Of a stretch of 64,000 nt of DNA, positions 8,901-18,529 are shown piece after piece; position 1 is the stretch's first letter; every line of letters starts with the position of its first letter. The stretch is from Jaenimonas drosophilae (taxonomy: Eukaryota > Euglenozoa > Kinetoplastea > Trypanosomatida > Trypanosomatidae), in the NCBI GenBank assembly GCA_030849065.1, contig JASAON010001655.1:124001-188000 (forward strand), written 5' to 3'. The position numbers and the translations under genes are program-made. The notes beneath the pieces were generated by a model, which saw nothing but the letters and a program-made list of their open reading frames with translations, was not told the DNA's origin and made no database searches.

Positions 8901-10451
8901 ATGACAAATACCGCATGGAAAGTAGTTGCGGTGTTGGCTCTGCTGGTTCTGCTGCTGCCCACCGCCGTCATTGGGGCAGATAGCCTGAGCGTGCCCTATG
9001 CCACACACACACTTAATATAACCTTTAGTGCAACAACGGGGTGGCCCACCACCACCGAAGCTCTTCAACCTACCGCAACCGCCGTCCAGACACTCATTTG
9101 TGGTGACGAGCTCTCCACCGCTCTAGAATGCACAGCCTTCATGACCGTGGCGAGTACCAACCACGTGGCCCTGCAGGTTAGCGCACAAAGCAGCAAGGTG
9201 GGTGATTCCTACACCATCTTCCGTACCATGTACGACTGGTCCGAGGGAGAGGGCAGCTTCCCTCTTACCAAGCTCCAAAGTGTCTGTGCTGCAGCCCTCC
9301 AAACCACACTTAGCCCGTTAACCTACACCATGGGAAGCTACGTGGCCCCATGCCGCTTTCCGGACGAGTACCAGTTCCTGCCCGCGTGCGCCACCGACGA
9401 GGTGCCCCGCACCATTCTTCGGGTGTACGAATCATCTGGTGATTTGCAGAAGTACTTCACCGCCGCCATATGCGCAAGCCCGGTGGGTTGTGGGACGGGA
9501 AGTGTGCTCGTCACGGCGCCATCGCTGCTATCCGACTACACCACCGTCGCTATCTCCAGTGCTCCCTTTGGCTTGGAGGCTGCCCTGCAGTTTGTGGCAG
9601 ATGTACGTGCGGCCTACTACGTCTCCGTCAGCGCCAGCCCGCCCCCTGTGGGAAACCCAGTGGCAGGTGTGGGGGCCTCCAAGGTGATGCTGCAAACTGC
9701 CACGACTGTGACGATGCTCTTCGCCACCAACGAGAGCGGTGCCGTTGCCGACCCAACCATCACCTGTGCAGCGAGCACAGGATTCTGGGCCTTCGCCTTT
9801 ATTGGCATCCTCCCCGTGTGTTTTGTGCTCTTCCGGTACAGCTACTACCGCGGCAGACACACGGCGAAGAAGCGGGCGAGGGCGGCCATTGAAAGTGAAG
9901 AGCGGCAGTTCCTCGCTGGAGGCTTCACGACCGCCGAGGAGAACCCACAACCTGGCACCACTGTGGCAGCAGCAACCGCAGCACCTGCTGCTGACGTTGC
10001 AGCGGCAAATGAGATCTACGACCAACAAGGTGATGGTCAGTGGGTGCAGGAGAACGGCTTGTGGTACCATGTGCCCGATGGCAGCGGAGAGGCCGCCTCC
10101 TACCCGGCAAAGGACCACGAGGATGGTCTGGTGGCGGCCGATGAGTATGCGGAGGATGCTGCCAACTACATGCAGCCAGAGGGGGATGATGGGCAGCAGT
10201 ACGCCCAGGATTATGCCGAACAGGAGGGAGACTACCCGGCGGACCAGGCGGAGCAGGACTACTCCGCAGCCCAGGAAGCTGGCCAGGAGTACGCAGCTGA
10301 TCAGGCCTACGAGCAGCCAAATGAAGACGAGGCGTACTACGCGCCACAGGCAGAGGAACATGCCCAGGACGAGGAGGGGCAGTACGTTGACCCAGAAGAC
10401 ATTGTTCGGTCTGACTTAGTGGCCGACCGTCCTTTGGATGGTCCAAACTAG
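8901..10451 (+). CDS. Type I membrane protein with acidic Tyr/Gln-rich cytoplasmic tail
   Basis: A 516-residue product with a clear signal peptide (residues 1-26: MTNTAWK followed by a Val/Leu-rich core and a VIGA-type cleavage site). A ~265-residue luminal/extracellular part has several cysteines and NIT/NES sequons. One transmembrane helix lies near residues 295-313 ('FWAFAFIGILPVCFVLF'), followed by the basic stop-transfer 'RGRHTAKKRARAA'. The ~200-residue tail is strongly acidic and contains loose repeats built on D/E-Y-A and A-D-Q, plus a 'QWVQENGLWYHVP' aromatic motif. Topology is therefore outside or lumen to cytosol. The family is not recognised. A surface, flagellar-membrane or endomembrane receptor are all possible. 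Confidence 0.85.
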   Translation: MTNTAWKVVAVLALLVLLLPTAVIGADSLSVPYATHTLNITFSATTGWPTTTEALQPTATAVQTLICGDELSTALECTAFMTVASTNHVALQVSAQSSKVGDSYTIFRTMYDWSEGEGSFPLTKLQSVCAAALQTTLSPLTYTMGSYVAPCRFPDEYQFLPACATDEVPRTILRVYESSGDLQKYFTAAICASPVGCGTGSVLVTAPSLLSDYTTVAISSAPFGLEAALQFVADVRAAYYVSVSASPPPVGNPVAGVGASKVMLQTATTVTMLFATNESGAVADPTITCAASTGFWAFAFIGILPVCFVLFRYSYYRGRHTAKKRARAAIESEERQFLAGGFTTAEENPQPGTTVAAATAAPAADVAAANEIYDQQGDGQWVQENGLWYHVPDGSGEAASYPAKDHEDGLVAADEYAEDAANYMQPEGDDGQQYAQDYAEQEGDYPADQAEQDYSAAQEAGQEYAADQAYEQPNEDEAYYAPQAEEHAQDEEGQYVDPEDIVRSDLVADRPLDGPN

Positions 10452-10813
10452 ATGGTTTATTTTTTTCCCCCTTCTGATGAATGCGATATGTGTGTGGGTG
10501 GCTGCCAGCTCCGCAGTTGTACTGTTGAAGCTCCTTCTTCTCTCACATCCTCTGAGGGTGTACCCAAGTCACGCACCATTTCTTTGGTTCGTTGTTCACA
10601 ATTCCGTGATTTACTTCCCGTGCTTCTTCAAACTTATTTTCTTACTTGTTTTTTCATGTTCTGAAATACGTATATATGCACAAATAGAAGGAACGTGTGC
10701 ACGACGCGAGGGTAGAGCCATCACTTGTTCTCTGCTCCCTCCATCATCACAATCCCACCACCCCAGTCTAGATCCCCTCCACGTGACGTACACGTGGCAT
10801 ACCTTCTCACACG
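10452..10813 (+). other. Intergenic region upstream of SmD2, no gene seen
   Basis: About 360 bases with T-rich 3' UTR sequence and C-rich, AG-poor sequence just before the SmD2 start. No ORF has gene-like composition. Confidence 0.4.
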
Positions 10814-11137
10814 ATGGCCCAAACCGCAGCCCCAAAGGGTTCCATGCGAACCAAGGATATTCTCCACGACAGCAGCTCCCTCTCCGAGGGCCCCTTCAGC
10901 GTCATTGATTCCTCCATGAAGGAGAACAAGAGCGTCTTTGTGCAGTGCCGCTTCAACAGCTCCTTCGTGGGCCACGTGGTGGCCTTTGATAAGCACTTCA
11001 ACCTCCTCCTCCGCGATGCGGTGGAGCTGGTGGCGAATGAGCAGGGCGATCAGAAGCGTGCGCTGCGCAACATCTTCATTCGTGGCGAGTCGGTGGTCTT
11101 CGTCGTCAAGATGAGTAAGGGCGGTGAGGCCGCATAA
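10814..11137 (+). CDS. SmD2: Small nuclear ribonucleoprotein Sm D2
   Basis: A 107-residue Sm protein. Sm1 is 'SVFVQCRFNSSFVGHVVAFDKHFNLLLRD' (hydrophobic-G-x-hydrophobic then F-D-x-H-x-N). Sm2 is 'IFIRGESVVFVV', with the RG turn followed by hydrophobics. The N-terminal 'GPFSVIDSSMKENKSV' matches the D2 signature (GPLSVL...) rather than D1 or D3. It is slightly shorter than human D2 (118). It forms part of the heptameric ring on spliceosomal snRNAs, which in kinetoplastids chiefly serve trans-splicing. Confidence 0.93.
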   Translation: MAQTAAPKGSMRTKDILHDSSSLSEGPFSVIDSSMKENKSVFVQCRFNSSFVGHVVAFDKHFNLLLRDAVELVANEQGDQKRALRNIFIRGESVVFVVKMSKGGEAA

Positions 11138-11395
11138 GTCATGTGACCCCGCATAACATGTCCTTCGTCAGGCTACTTCCGTCCATGAAGTGGGGTTGCT
11201 TGCTTTTGTATGTGTGTTATGTGTGTGTGTGTGTGGTATTGGGTGTTCATCTTATATGCTTGTGTTCTTCTCTTCCGTCTCTGTGCTTTTTTTTTCATTG
11301 TCGTGTTGCAACTCGCAGCACACGTGTGGTGGCATTCTTGAGGTACAGCTCTAGCGCGGTCTGGTCCTGTTGGTGCCATGTTGTGTTGTTTTTTT

Positions 11396-11397
11396 AG
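11396..11397 (+). promoter_or_regulatory. Predicted splice acceptor of the PLC-X gene
   Basis: A T-rich tract (11385-11395) leads to AG at 11396-11397, twelve bases before the ATG at 11410. Confidence 0.5.
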
Positions 11398-11409
11398 CAA
11401 CATCACTAC

Positions 11410-12501
11410 ATGAATCTTGATGACTACCACAAACTTCCGTCGTGGCGACGTTGGTGTTGGATGACGGACCTGCAGGACATCATTGGCCCTCACTCTCTTC
11501 CTGAGCTTTGTCTTCTTGGCAGCCACAACTCAGCCACCTACGGTATCACGCGCAAGGCTCACTTTGGCCAAGACGCTCCATCGCTTCTTCGTCGGCCCAA
11601 TCTGCTCCGCTCCTTGTTGTCTGGCCAAGCCCGTCGTCTATCCACGTCATGGGGGATTTGCCAACGCTCATCCATTATGCAGCAGCTCCTCTATGGGGTT
11701 CGGTACTTGGATCTTCGTCTGAGCACACACAGCGATGGCAAGTTGTACGTCTGCCACTGCCAGCTCTCCGTCTCGCTGGAGGAAGTAGTGACGGAGTTGC
11801 TGCGCTTCCTTGACCTGCCTGGCTGTGAGGCTGAGTTTGTGGTCGTGGATGTGCAGCACCTCTACTTTGACACGACGAGGAGTGAGGTGGAGGTGTTGAA
11901 GGATGGCCTCTCCTCCTTGGCTGCGCGTTGTCTGCCCAACACCACGCCCCTCACGAGCCCGCTGCGTCAGCTGCTCGAGGCAGATGCACAACGGCGTGTG
12001 CTGCTCCTGATTGGCATTCCCTTTGAGGCGGAGGAGATGCCCTTTGCCTTTGCACGATCGGAACACTTAACATCGCTATGGAGGAACAAGTGCAAGGTGA
12101 AGCATCTCCTCAACGTATTGGGGGAAGACGGCGAGGAGGAACACCCACACTGCTCCAACGATGCCGTGATGATGATGTTCGTGACGCAGGGCATACTGAC
12201 CCCACGCGCTGGCAATGTGGCCAAGGGTGTGCTGAGTCGCGTGTACCATCGTCGTCGTGTCAGTCAAAACAACCGCGACCTCGCCATCAAGGCCAACAGC
12301 CGCCTTCTGAGCTGGTTCTGGTCGCGGAATGTGTCTGCAGTGGGCAGCAAGACCAAAAACATTCATGGCAATGTTCTGCTTTTGGATCATGTAGATGAAG
12401 GAATGCACGAAATTTGCTTCGATGGCCACTCATTTGGCATGTCGGCCATCGACGTGTGCGTCACGGTCAATCTGCTACGATGGCGATGTGCGGAGAGCTG
12501 A
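11410..12501 (+). CDS. PI-PLC X-domain-containing protein (PLCXD-like)
   Basis: A 363-residue product with the X-box signatures of phosphatidylinositol phospholipase C. 'LCLLGSHNSATYGI' carries the first catalytic histidine, 'GVRYLDLRL' the strand with acidic and arginine residues, and 'LYVCHCQL' the second histidine. 'EFVVVDVQHLYF' follows as the third barrel strand. There is no Y domain, C2, PH or signal peptide, so it belongs with single-domain PLCXD or bacterial-type/GPI-PLC enzymes rather than Ca-regulated PLC. Substrate may be PI or GPI lipid. Activity is inferred from retained histidines. It is distinct from the classic kinetoplastid GPI-PLC as far as motifs show. Confidence 0.8.
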   Translation: MNLDDYHKLPSWRRWCWMTDLQDIIGPHSLPELCLLGSHNSATYGITRKAHFGQDAPSLLRRPNLLRSLLSGQARRLSTSWGICQRSSIMQQLLYGVRYLDLRLSTHSDGKLYVCHCQLSVSLEEVVTELLRFLDLPGCEAEFVVVDVQHLYFDTTRSEVEVLKDGLSSLAARCLPNTTPLTSPLRQLLEADAQRRVLLLIGIPFEAEEMPFAFARSEHLTSLWRNKCKVKHLLNVLGEDGEEEHPHCSNDAVMMMFVTQGILTPRAGNVAKGVLSRVYHRRRVSQNNRDLAIKANSRLLSWFWSRNVSAVGSKTKNIHGNVLLLDHVDEGMHEICFDGHSFGMSAIDVCVTVNLLRWRCAES

Positions 12502-12534
12502 CTCTCCTTGCCATGAACTGCTTTCTTCACCTAC

Positions 12535-12570
12535 AGAACAACAACAACAACAACATGCCTACTACATACA

Positions 12571-12604
<34 letters not shown>
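12535..12604 (+). repeat. AAC and CA microsatellites in intergenic region
   Basis: An (AAC)n run at about 12538-12555 is followed by a (CA)n run at about 12571-12604, between the PLC-X stop and the coatomer start. Confidence 0.9.
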
Positions 12605-12609
<5 letters not shown>

Positions 12610-12726
12610 TGTTCTCTTTACACAACAACACATTTGATGGTTCCTTCTTTGCTTCCCTCTCCTCTCATGTGTGCAATCACGTACGTACGTACGCAGTTCC
12701 AATAACTCTACATTGTAGGACGAAGG

Positions 12727-15423
12727 ATGATGAATGCCAACCGCATCGTGGCGGAGCTCACCGCGGGGAGTGAGCGTGTGAAGATGGTGGATATGCATCC
12801 GAAACTTCCCATTCTCATCGCCTCCCTCTACACCGGCGTCGTGAATCTCTGGAACTACGAAACACAGGTGCTCGTTAAGTCCTTCGATATCGGCAACAAG
12901 TCTGCCGTTCGTTGCGCACGCTTCATTCCCCGACTTCAATCCTTCATTTGTGGCTCCGATGACATGCACCTCCGTGTGTATAACTACAACAGCATGGAGC
13001 GCAGCAAAGTGTTCCTGGCCCACGACGACTTTATTCGCTCCATCGCCGTGCACGAACGTCTGACCGCCGTTCTCTCCGCCTCCGACGACATGACCATTCG
13101 TCAGTGGGACTGGTCCAACAACTGGTCCTTGCAAATGGTTTATAATGGCCACTTTTCATTTTGCATGGCGGTGATGATCAACCCACGCGACCCTTCCACC
13201 TTTGCGAGTGCCTCGTCGGACATGACGGTGCGTGTATGGACCATCAACAACCCCGAGGCCAACTTCCAGCTGGAGCACGAAGAGGCCGTGACCTGCCTGG
13301 AGTACTACCCACACGGGGATAAGCCCTACCTCCTCACGGGCACCGAGGACCACCGTGTGCAGCTCTGGGACTACCAAACCAAGTCGTGCCTGCAGACCTT
13401 CACCCACCACTCAGAGATCATCTCATCCGTCCTCTTCTTTCCTGGCATGCCCCTCATTGTCACCGCCGCGCAGGATAATGAGCTCAAGGTCATCTCCTCC
13501 GACACCTTCCGCCTCCTCCACTCCATTGACCACGCATCGTTAGGCCGGGCGTGGACCCTCACAACCCAACCAGGCTTCAACGTGATCGCCGCGGGCTTTG
13601 ACCACGGCATCGTGGTGTACCGGGTGGGCAACGACCGGCCCGTCTTTTCCATGGACGCGAGCGGACGTGTGGTGGTGGCAAATGGGAGCGATCTCGCGCG
13701 CATTGACATCAAGGGTGTGGAGGCCTCCATCCCTGATGGGGAGGTATTGAACCTCAACGTGAAGGACCTCGGCTCGGTGGAGATGGTGCCACGACGTATC
13801 ATACATAACCCCAACGGCCAATTCATGGCCCTGTTGGGGGAGGGGGAGTATACCACCATCTCATCTCTCTCGTTGCGGCCAAAGACATATGGCAAGTGCG
13901 TGGCCTTTGTCTGGGGTGCCGAGAGTGGTGCCTACGCCGTCCTTGCGGATGCCACCACGCTCACCATCTTCAAGAGCTTCAAGGAGGCCAGCACATGCAA
14001 GCTACAGCAACCTGCTGTGGCCCTCTACGCGGGCCCTCTCTTCGCGGTGGTCTACGCCAATCAAGGTGGGGTGGCCTTTCACAACTGGGATGGGACGATG
14101 ATTCGCCAGATTGATGAAGTACCGAGCAACATTCAGTGGAGTCCGAGTGGGGAGTTGATGGCCCTCGTGGCAGATTCATCCATGTTTGTGCTGAAGTACA
14201 ACGCGGCGGAGGTGGAGGAGCAGCTGGTGGCACATGGCCGTCAGATGATTGCCGATGGAGTAGAGGCTGCCTTTGATCTCGTCGAGGAAGTGGATGAGAA
14301 GGTGAAGGACGCCATGTGGGCCGGCGACTGCCTCGTCTTCGTCAATGACGCCAACCGGCTGAACTTCTACATGGGCGGGGAGATCACGAACGTGGCGGCC
14401 CTCAGCCGCAACACCTACCTCCTCGGCTATGTGGCCCGTGAGAACCGCGTGTTTTGCCTCACGAAGGACAACACGGTGACGAGCTACCAGCTCACCATGA
14501 AGATGATCGAGTACATGACGGCCATCGTCCGCGAAGACTTTGTGGCGGCGGCCGAGATTCTCCCAACGATGGATGCCACACACCATGATAAGCTCTCCGC
14601 CTTCCTCCGCAGCCGCGGCCACCTCGAGCTCGCCCTGGGCGTCACCGCCGAGGACGATCCACGCTTTAACTTGGCGATGCAGCTCAACCGTCTGGACATC
14701 CTGCAAGAGATCGCCGAGCGCTCGCCCTCCGTGATGCGCTGGAAGCAGGTTGGCGATGTGGCGCTGAAGCAGGGCCGGATAGATGTTGGGCTCGCCGCCC
14801 TGACGCGTTGCGATGATGTTGCTGGCCTCTTGCTTATTTATAGCTCCATCAACGATATGCGCGCCATTGCAGAGCTGGGTGTTGTCTGTGAAGAAAAGGG
14901 CAAGTACAACGTGGCCTTCACGTGCTACCGCCTGACGCAGCAACATGAGAAGGTGGTGCGGTTGTTGCTACGTTGTGGCAAGGCGGCGGAGGCGTCCTTC
15001 TACGCTCGCACGCACATGCCCGACTTGGTGGAGGAAACGGTGGTGGCGTGGAAGGGCCAACTCTCCTCCCTGCCGCGTGTGCGAGAATCCATCGCCAACC
15101 CATCTTCTTACCCCAACCTCTTCCCGACCATTCATGTGCAGCCACCAACAACCACACCGGTGAAGGAGATGAGCGCAGATGTTGCTGCGCCACACGTCGA
15201 TCCTCAACCACAGGAGCCCGTTATACCCACGGCAGTGAGGCATGAGCCAGCGCCATTGACGTCAGATGCCAACCCCGACGACGATGATGATAACGAAGTG
15301 GAGGAGGAAGATGAAGAGTTGGAGGCGGCTGGGGTTGCTCCCGCTGCTGATGAAGAGGAGGATGAGGACGAGGATGAGGATGAGGGTGAGGGTGAGGAGG
15401 TGGTGGGCCCTTCTACGCCATGA
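12727..15423 (+). CDS. COPB2: Coatomer beta-prime subunit (COPI, Sec27-like)
   Basis: An 898-residue protein with an N-terminal WD40 propeller typical of beta'-COP: 'VKMVDMHPKLPILIASLYTG', 'VRCARFIPRLQSFICGSDD', 'HDDFIRSIAVH', 'LSASDDMTIRQWDW', 'HEEAVTCLEYYPHGDKPYLL'. A second propeller runs to about residue 560, and the coatomer WD-associated alpha-solenoid lies near 590-820 ('GDVALKQGRIDVGLAALTRCDD'). It coats Golgi-to-ER vesicles and recognises dilysine cargo. The final ~60 residues are nearly all Asp/Glu, and several yeast or animal homologues end similarly. The preceding AG is in 'tgtagg', a few bases before two tandem ATGs. The first is used here. Confidence 0.96.
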   Translation: MMNANRIVAELTAGSERVKMVDMHPKLPILIASLYTGVVNLWNYETQVLVKSFDIGNKSAVRCARFIPRLQSFICGSDDMHLRVYNYNSMERSKVFLAHDDFIRSIAVHERLTAVLSASDDMTIRQWDWSNNWSLQMVYNGHFSFCMAVMINPRDPSTFASASSDMTVRVWTINNPEANFQLEHEEAVTCLEYYPHGDKPYLLTGTEDHRVQLWDYQTKSCLQTFTHHSEIISSVLFFPGMPLIVTAAQDNELKVISSDTFRLLHSIDHASLGRAWTLTTQPGFNVIAAGFDHGIVVYRVGNDRPVFSMDASGRVVVANGSDLARIDIKGVEASIPDGEVLNLNVKDLGSVEMVPRRIIHNPNGQFMALLGEGEYTTISSLSLRPKTYGKCVAFVWGAESGAYAVLADATTLTIFKSFKEASTCKLQQPAVALYAGPLFAVVYANQGGVAFHNWDGTMIRQIDEVPSNIQWSPSGELMALVADSSMFVLKYNAAEVEEQLVAHGRQMIADGVEAAFDLVEEVDEKVKDAMWAGDCLVFVNDANRLNFYMGGEITNVAALSRNTYLLGYVARENRVFCLTKDNTVTSYQLTMKMIEYMTAIVREDFVAAAEILPTMDATHHDKLSAFLRSRGHLELALGVTAEDDPRFNLAMQLNRLDILQEIAERSPSVMRWKQVGDVALKQGRIDVGLAALTRCDDVAGLLLIYSSINDMRAIAELGVVCEEKGKYNVAFTCYRLTQQHEKVVRLLLRCGKAAEASFYARTHMPDLVEETVVAWKGQLSSLPRVRESIANPSSYPNLFPTIHVQPPTTTPVKEMSADVAAPHVDPQPQEPVIPTAVRHEPAPLTSDANPDDDDDNEVEEEDEELEAAGVAPAADEEEDEDEDEDEGEGEEVVGPSTP

Positions 15424-15756
15424 CGCGCAGTACGAACCAAACGCGCTTAGAAGATTCTTCATGGCATGTCGATGGAAAAGAAGTACCTACGTATTGTGTT
15501 TCATAGTGGTTGTACTCGCTGGAACTTGATGATGGCTTTGGTACGAAGAGAGAAGGCACAACATTGGCTGCGAGTAGCTTCACACAACCGCAACGCCATC
15601 GATGGAGTGGGAGGTGAGGGTGTTGGCTTCACCAACCCCCACATGCATCTGTTCCTTCTGGCGTACTTTCTCTTAATTTCTTTTTTGTGTTGCATCTTCA
15701 CGCAAGACTTAGTTTGGCCACACACCCACACACGCGCACCATCACCTTCCACAGGG
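15424..15756 (+). other. Intergenic region with splice tract for the RanBP2-finger gene
   Basis: The finger-protein reading frame is open through this region, but it encodes no conserved-looking sequence. A T/C-rich tract at 15655-15702 leads to AG 15705-15706, so translation should begin after it. Confidence 0.5.
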
Positions 15757-16458
15757 ATGCTACGTCGGCCGTGGAGCACCACGAGAAACACATGGCCCCT
15801 GACCATCTTCCGACCACACATAGTGGGGCAGCGTCTTGGCTGCAGCAACAACAACAACAACAATGACTGGGTGTGTGGGTGCGGCTTCCGCAACTTTGGC
15901 TTTCGTCAGCGCTGTTTGAAGTGCGATGGTGCCTCTGCGGTGTCTGAGACACGTCCCAGCAACAACAACAACCACAACAACAACAGCATGTCGCGACCGA
16001 TGTACGGCGGCGATGCAGCACCCCAGCCCACACGTTCCCCACAGCGATTTATGGAGGGCGATTGGATCTGCGGTTGTAGCACGCACAACTTCGCACGGCG
16101 AAGCTCCTGCATGCGGTGTGGCAAACAGCGCGCCGAGCCGATGGGCCAACGTCCAGGGCAGCGCTTCAAGCCCGGCGATTGGCACTGCGGAAGCTGCAGC
16201 ACCCACAACTTCAGGTTTCGAGTTAAGTGCGTCCAATGTGGGGCAGCAGCACCACCCCAACAACAACAACAACAACAGCATCGTGAAGCATCATCATCAT
16301 CTCAAGATGCAGCGGCACCGAGCGGCCCTCACTGGACCTGCACGAGCTGCTTCTCCAGAAATGTGGTGGACCCCCGCGGGGGTGCCATGACCTGCCCAAT
16401 TTGTGGTGTGCCGCAGAGCTCCTCCTCCTCCTCCAGCGACGCTCCAACCATCGCCTAA
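15757..16458 (+). CDS. RanBP2-type zinc-finger protein with four fingers, probably mitochondrial
   Basis: A 233-residue protein. It has an Arg/Thr-rich, acid-free N-terminus (MLRRPWSTTRNTW...) like a mitochondrial presequence. Four RanBP2-type fingers follow at about residues 38-59, 103-124, 142-163 and 193-218, separated by poly-Asn, poly-Gln and poly-Ser linkers. Each finger has the W, the central Asn in N-F, and paired cysteines. Fingers 1 and 2 have a CGC first pair and finger 3 a CGSC pair. Such fingers bind single-stranded RNA. Kinetoplastid mitochondrial RNA-editing/processing accessory proteins include multi-RanBP2-finger members, so mitochondrial mRNA or gRNA handling is a reasonable inference. 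ATG 15757 is the first ATG after the acceptor. Confidence 0.8.
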   Translation: MLRRPWSTTRNTWPLTIFRPHIVGQRLGCSNNNNNNDWVCGCGFRNFGFRQRCLKCDGASAVSETRPSNNNNHNNNSMSRPMYGGDAAPQPTRSPQRFMEGDWICGCSTHNFARRSSCMRCGKQRAEPMGQRPGQRFKPGDWHCGSCSTHNFRFRVKCVQCGAAAPPQQQQQQQHREASSSSQDAAAPSGPHWTCTSCFSRNVVDPRGGAMTCPICGVPQSSSSSSSDAPTIA

Positions 16459-16584
16459 GTCAAGATGCCGTCTCGTTCTTGGTGCGCCACTTACATGGAC
16501 ATCATGTTGCCATGATGGAGATCATACACACCTCTCACCGCGTGGAGAAACGCAACCACACATGCATCTCTCGATGCTACAAAC

Positions 16585-16638
16585 AACACTTGCACCTTCT
16601 TTTTCTTCTTTATGTTATGTTGCTGTTTGTGTGTTTAG
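16585..16638 (+). promoter_or_regulatory. Polypyrimidine tract and splice acceptor for the PP2A B''-like gene
   Basis: A T/C-rich run (cttctttttcttcttt...) ends in tttAG at 16637-16638, which excludes the upstream in-frame codons from the mRNA. Confidence 0.55.
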
Positions 16639-16646
16639 AGTCCATC

Positions 16647-18260
16647 ATGGCCAGTTCCGCCATTCCGCTGCCGCAGGCACTGCCGGCTGAGTTGCAACGC
16701 GTCATCGTGGAGAAGTGCGATCGTCGGCGGGAGTACCTCGCGGAGCAGGTGGCGAATCTCTTCGCCAACACCAACCCTGCCAACCTGTGGAGCACCATTG
16801 TGAAGTACCGCGAGCAAAGTAGTAGTGACAACAACAAGAGCAGCGCCCAGTCCTATGACTCCTTGCAAATGTCCTACTCGGGCTACCACAGAATGGCCTA
16901 CGACCTCTTGTTCCAGCTGAGCCCCGAGGAGGACGCGGCCTCCAGCGAGGACGAACGACGCAGACGTCGAGAGGTGTACTTCAGCCACCCCTTCTTCAGC
17001 CCAGCCACCTTCCTGGCCTTTGTGAAGCGCAGCACGGGAACCGTGCCCGGGGTGACCCTCTACGCCTTCACGGCAAAACGGCTGCTCCTCCTTCGCTTGC
17101 GTGTGGAGCTGGAGCTCGTGGCCTCCAGCATCCCCATCACCTTGACGGAGCGGAGCGCACGTGCGGCCAGCCGTCTGTGCCCCATCAGCCTCTCCTCCCC
17201 TTTCTCCAACGGATTAGTGCAGGAGGATATTGAGGCCTTCGTTAGTGACTTACTACCCAACCTTCGTTTGGTGCGGGACATGCCGCCATGGCTCCAGCCC
17301 TACTACCTCTGCCACGCCTCGCGCAAATTCATGTTCATGTGCGATGCACGCTCCATCGGCTCCATCTCCATTGAATCCATCATGAAGAGCGACGTCTTTT
17401 CGGAGCTGCTGCGCATCTTCGAGAGCGACCCACGTGATGCCGTCGTGGCTTTTCCGCCGCGGTGCACGGTGGAGGTGGCGGCCTCCATGACCCAGGCCGA
17501 CGCCAGCCCCGAAGACACGGTGCCCGCACTGGTCCTCGCCTATGAAGGGGATGGCTGCGACCTCAACCACATTTACACGGTGCAGCTCCTCGAGGAGAAG
17601 CGAACGGTGAAGTTGCGGCGGGCAGATATTTTTTGGAGCTCCGAGTGTGCCGACTTCCTCTCCGCCGATGTGCTGATGCTAGACAACTGGTTTTCCTTGG
17701 CTCTTATGAGCCGCATTTATGAGCACTTCACGGCGCTGGACGTGGATGGGGATGGGGTCCTCACCGTGGATGAGCTGCTTCACTACAGCAACGACAGCTT
17801 CACCCACTTGGCCATTCAGCGTGTCTTTGAGTGCCACGTCCAACACAGCTGCGACCGCCACATCATGGACTACAAGACATACCTCAACTTTGTGATTGCG
17901 ACGGAGCACACAACGACGATGCCATCCATGAAGTACATTTGGAAGGTGCTGGACCTGGATGAAACAAAGACGCACATCAAGATCTCCACTCTGCGGTGCT
18001 TCTGTAAGGAGATTGCGGCGGAGTTGGTGCGGAGTGGGCTAATGTCTGGCATCTCCGCCCAGTCCATTCTGTCGGAGATCGTGGATATGATTAACCCCAA
18101 GTGGCACGAATGGATCTCCCTTGACGACGTGCAGCACTCAGGACAACAAGGGGCGGTGCTGCCTATTTTGCTCAGCTACCGCAACTTTTACGCCTACGAT
18201 TGCCGCGAACAGACGGCGGCATCGGCCACAGATGAGTACGCAGATATACCATCCACATAG
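16647..18260 (+). CDS. Protein phosphatase 2A regulatory subunit B''-like (PPP2R3C/TON2 type)
   Basis: A 537-residue soluble protein. The C-terminal third carries the B''/PR72-type EF-hand module. An intact calcium loop 'DVDGDGVLTVDE' lies at residues 365-376, preceded by 'MSRIYEHFTALD'. 'MDYKTYLNFVIATEH' follows, then 'MKYIWKVLDLDET...ISTLRCFCKEIAAEL'. This order is that of PPP2R3C/G5PR and plant TONNEAU2. It would direct PP2A to targets, with cytoskeletal roles in plants and basal-body or flagellum-linked proteins elsewhere. Upstream frame is open, but AG 16637-16638 lies nine bases before this ATG, after a T-rich tract. Confidence 0.85.
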   Translation: MASSAIPLPQALPAELQRVIVEKCDRRREYLAEQVANLFANTNPANLWSTIVKYREQSSSDNNKSSAQSYDSLQMSYSGYHRMAYDLLFQLSPEEDAASSEDERRRRREVYFSHPFFSPATFLAFVKRSTGTVPGVTLYAFTAKRLLLLRLRVELELVASSIPITLTERSARAASRLCPISLSSPFSNGLVQEDIEAFVSDLLPNLRLVRDMPPWLQPYYLCHASRKFMFMCDARSIGSISIESIMKSDVFSELLRIFESDPRDAVVAFPPRCTVEVAASMTQADASPEDTVPALVLAYEGDGCDLNHIYTVQLLEEKRTVKLRRADIFWSSECADFLSADVLMLDNWFSLALMSRIYEHFTALDVDGDGVLTVDELLHYSNDSFTHLAIQRVFECHVQHSCDRHIMDYKTYLNFVIATEHTTTMPSMKYIWKVLDLDETKTHIKISTLRCFCKEIAAELVRSGLMSGISAQSILSEIVDMINPKWHEWISLDDVQHSGQQGAVLPILLSYRNFYAYDCREQTAASATDEYADIPST

Positions 18261-18477
18261 AGTACAGCCCTCACGGTTTTTATACTACTCCGCTCGTTGT
18301 TTGTTAGTTTATGGCCCCACCACACCGCACATTGGATCGGTAGCTCCCCCCCACACACACACACACAAGGCGAAGACGCCACGCGGATTGCATCATCATC
18401 TTCCAACACGAACAACATATAAATGCCCCCAATACATGCATCCATGGGTACATCGATACAAGCACCGCTACTCACGT

Positions 18478-18519
18478 CCCTTCTTCTTCTTTTTTCTTCT
18501 TCTTTTTTAATGTTGTTAG
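18478..18519 (+). promoter_or_regulatory. Polypyrimidine tract and splice acceptor for RPL44
   Basis: A dense C/T run with TTC repeats, ending gttAG at 18518-18519. Confidence 0.6.
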
Positions 18520-18529
18520 ACGAGCACGA

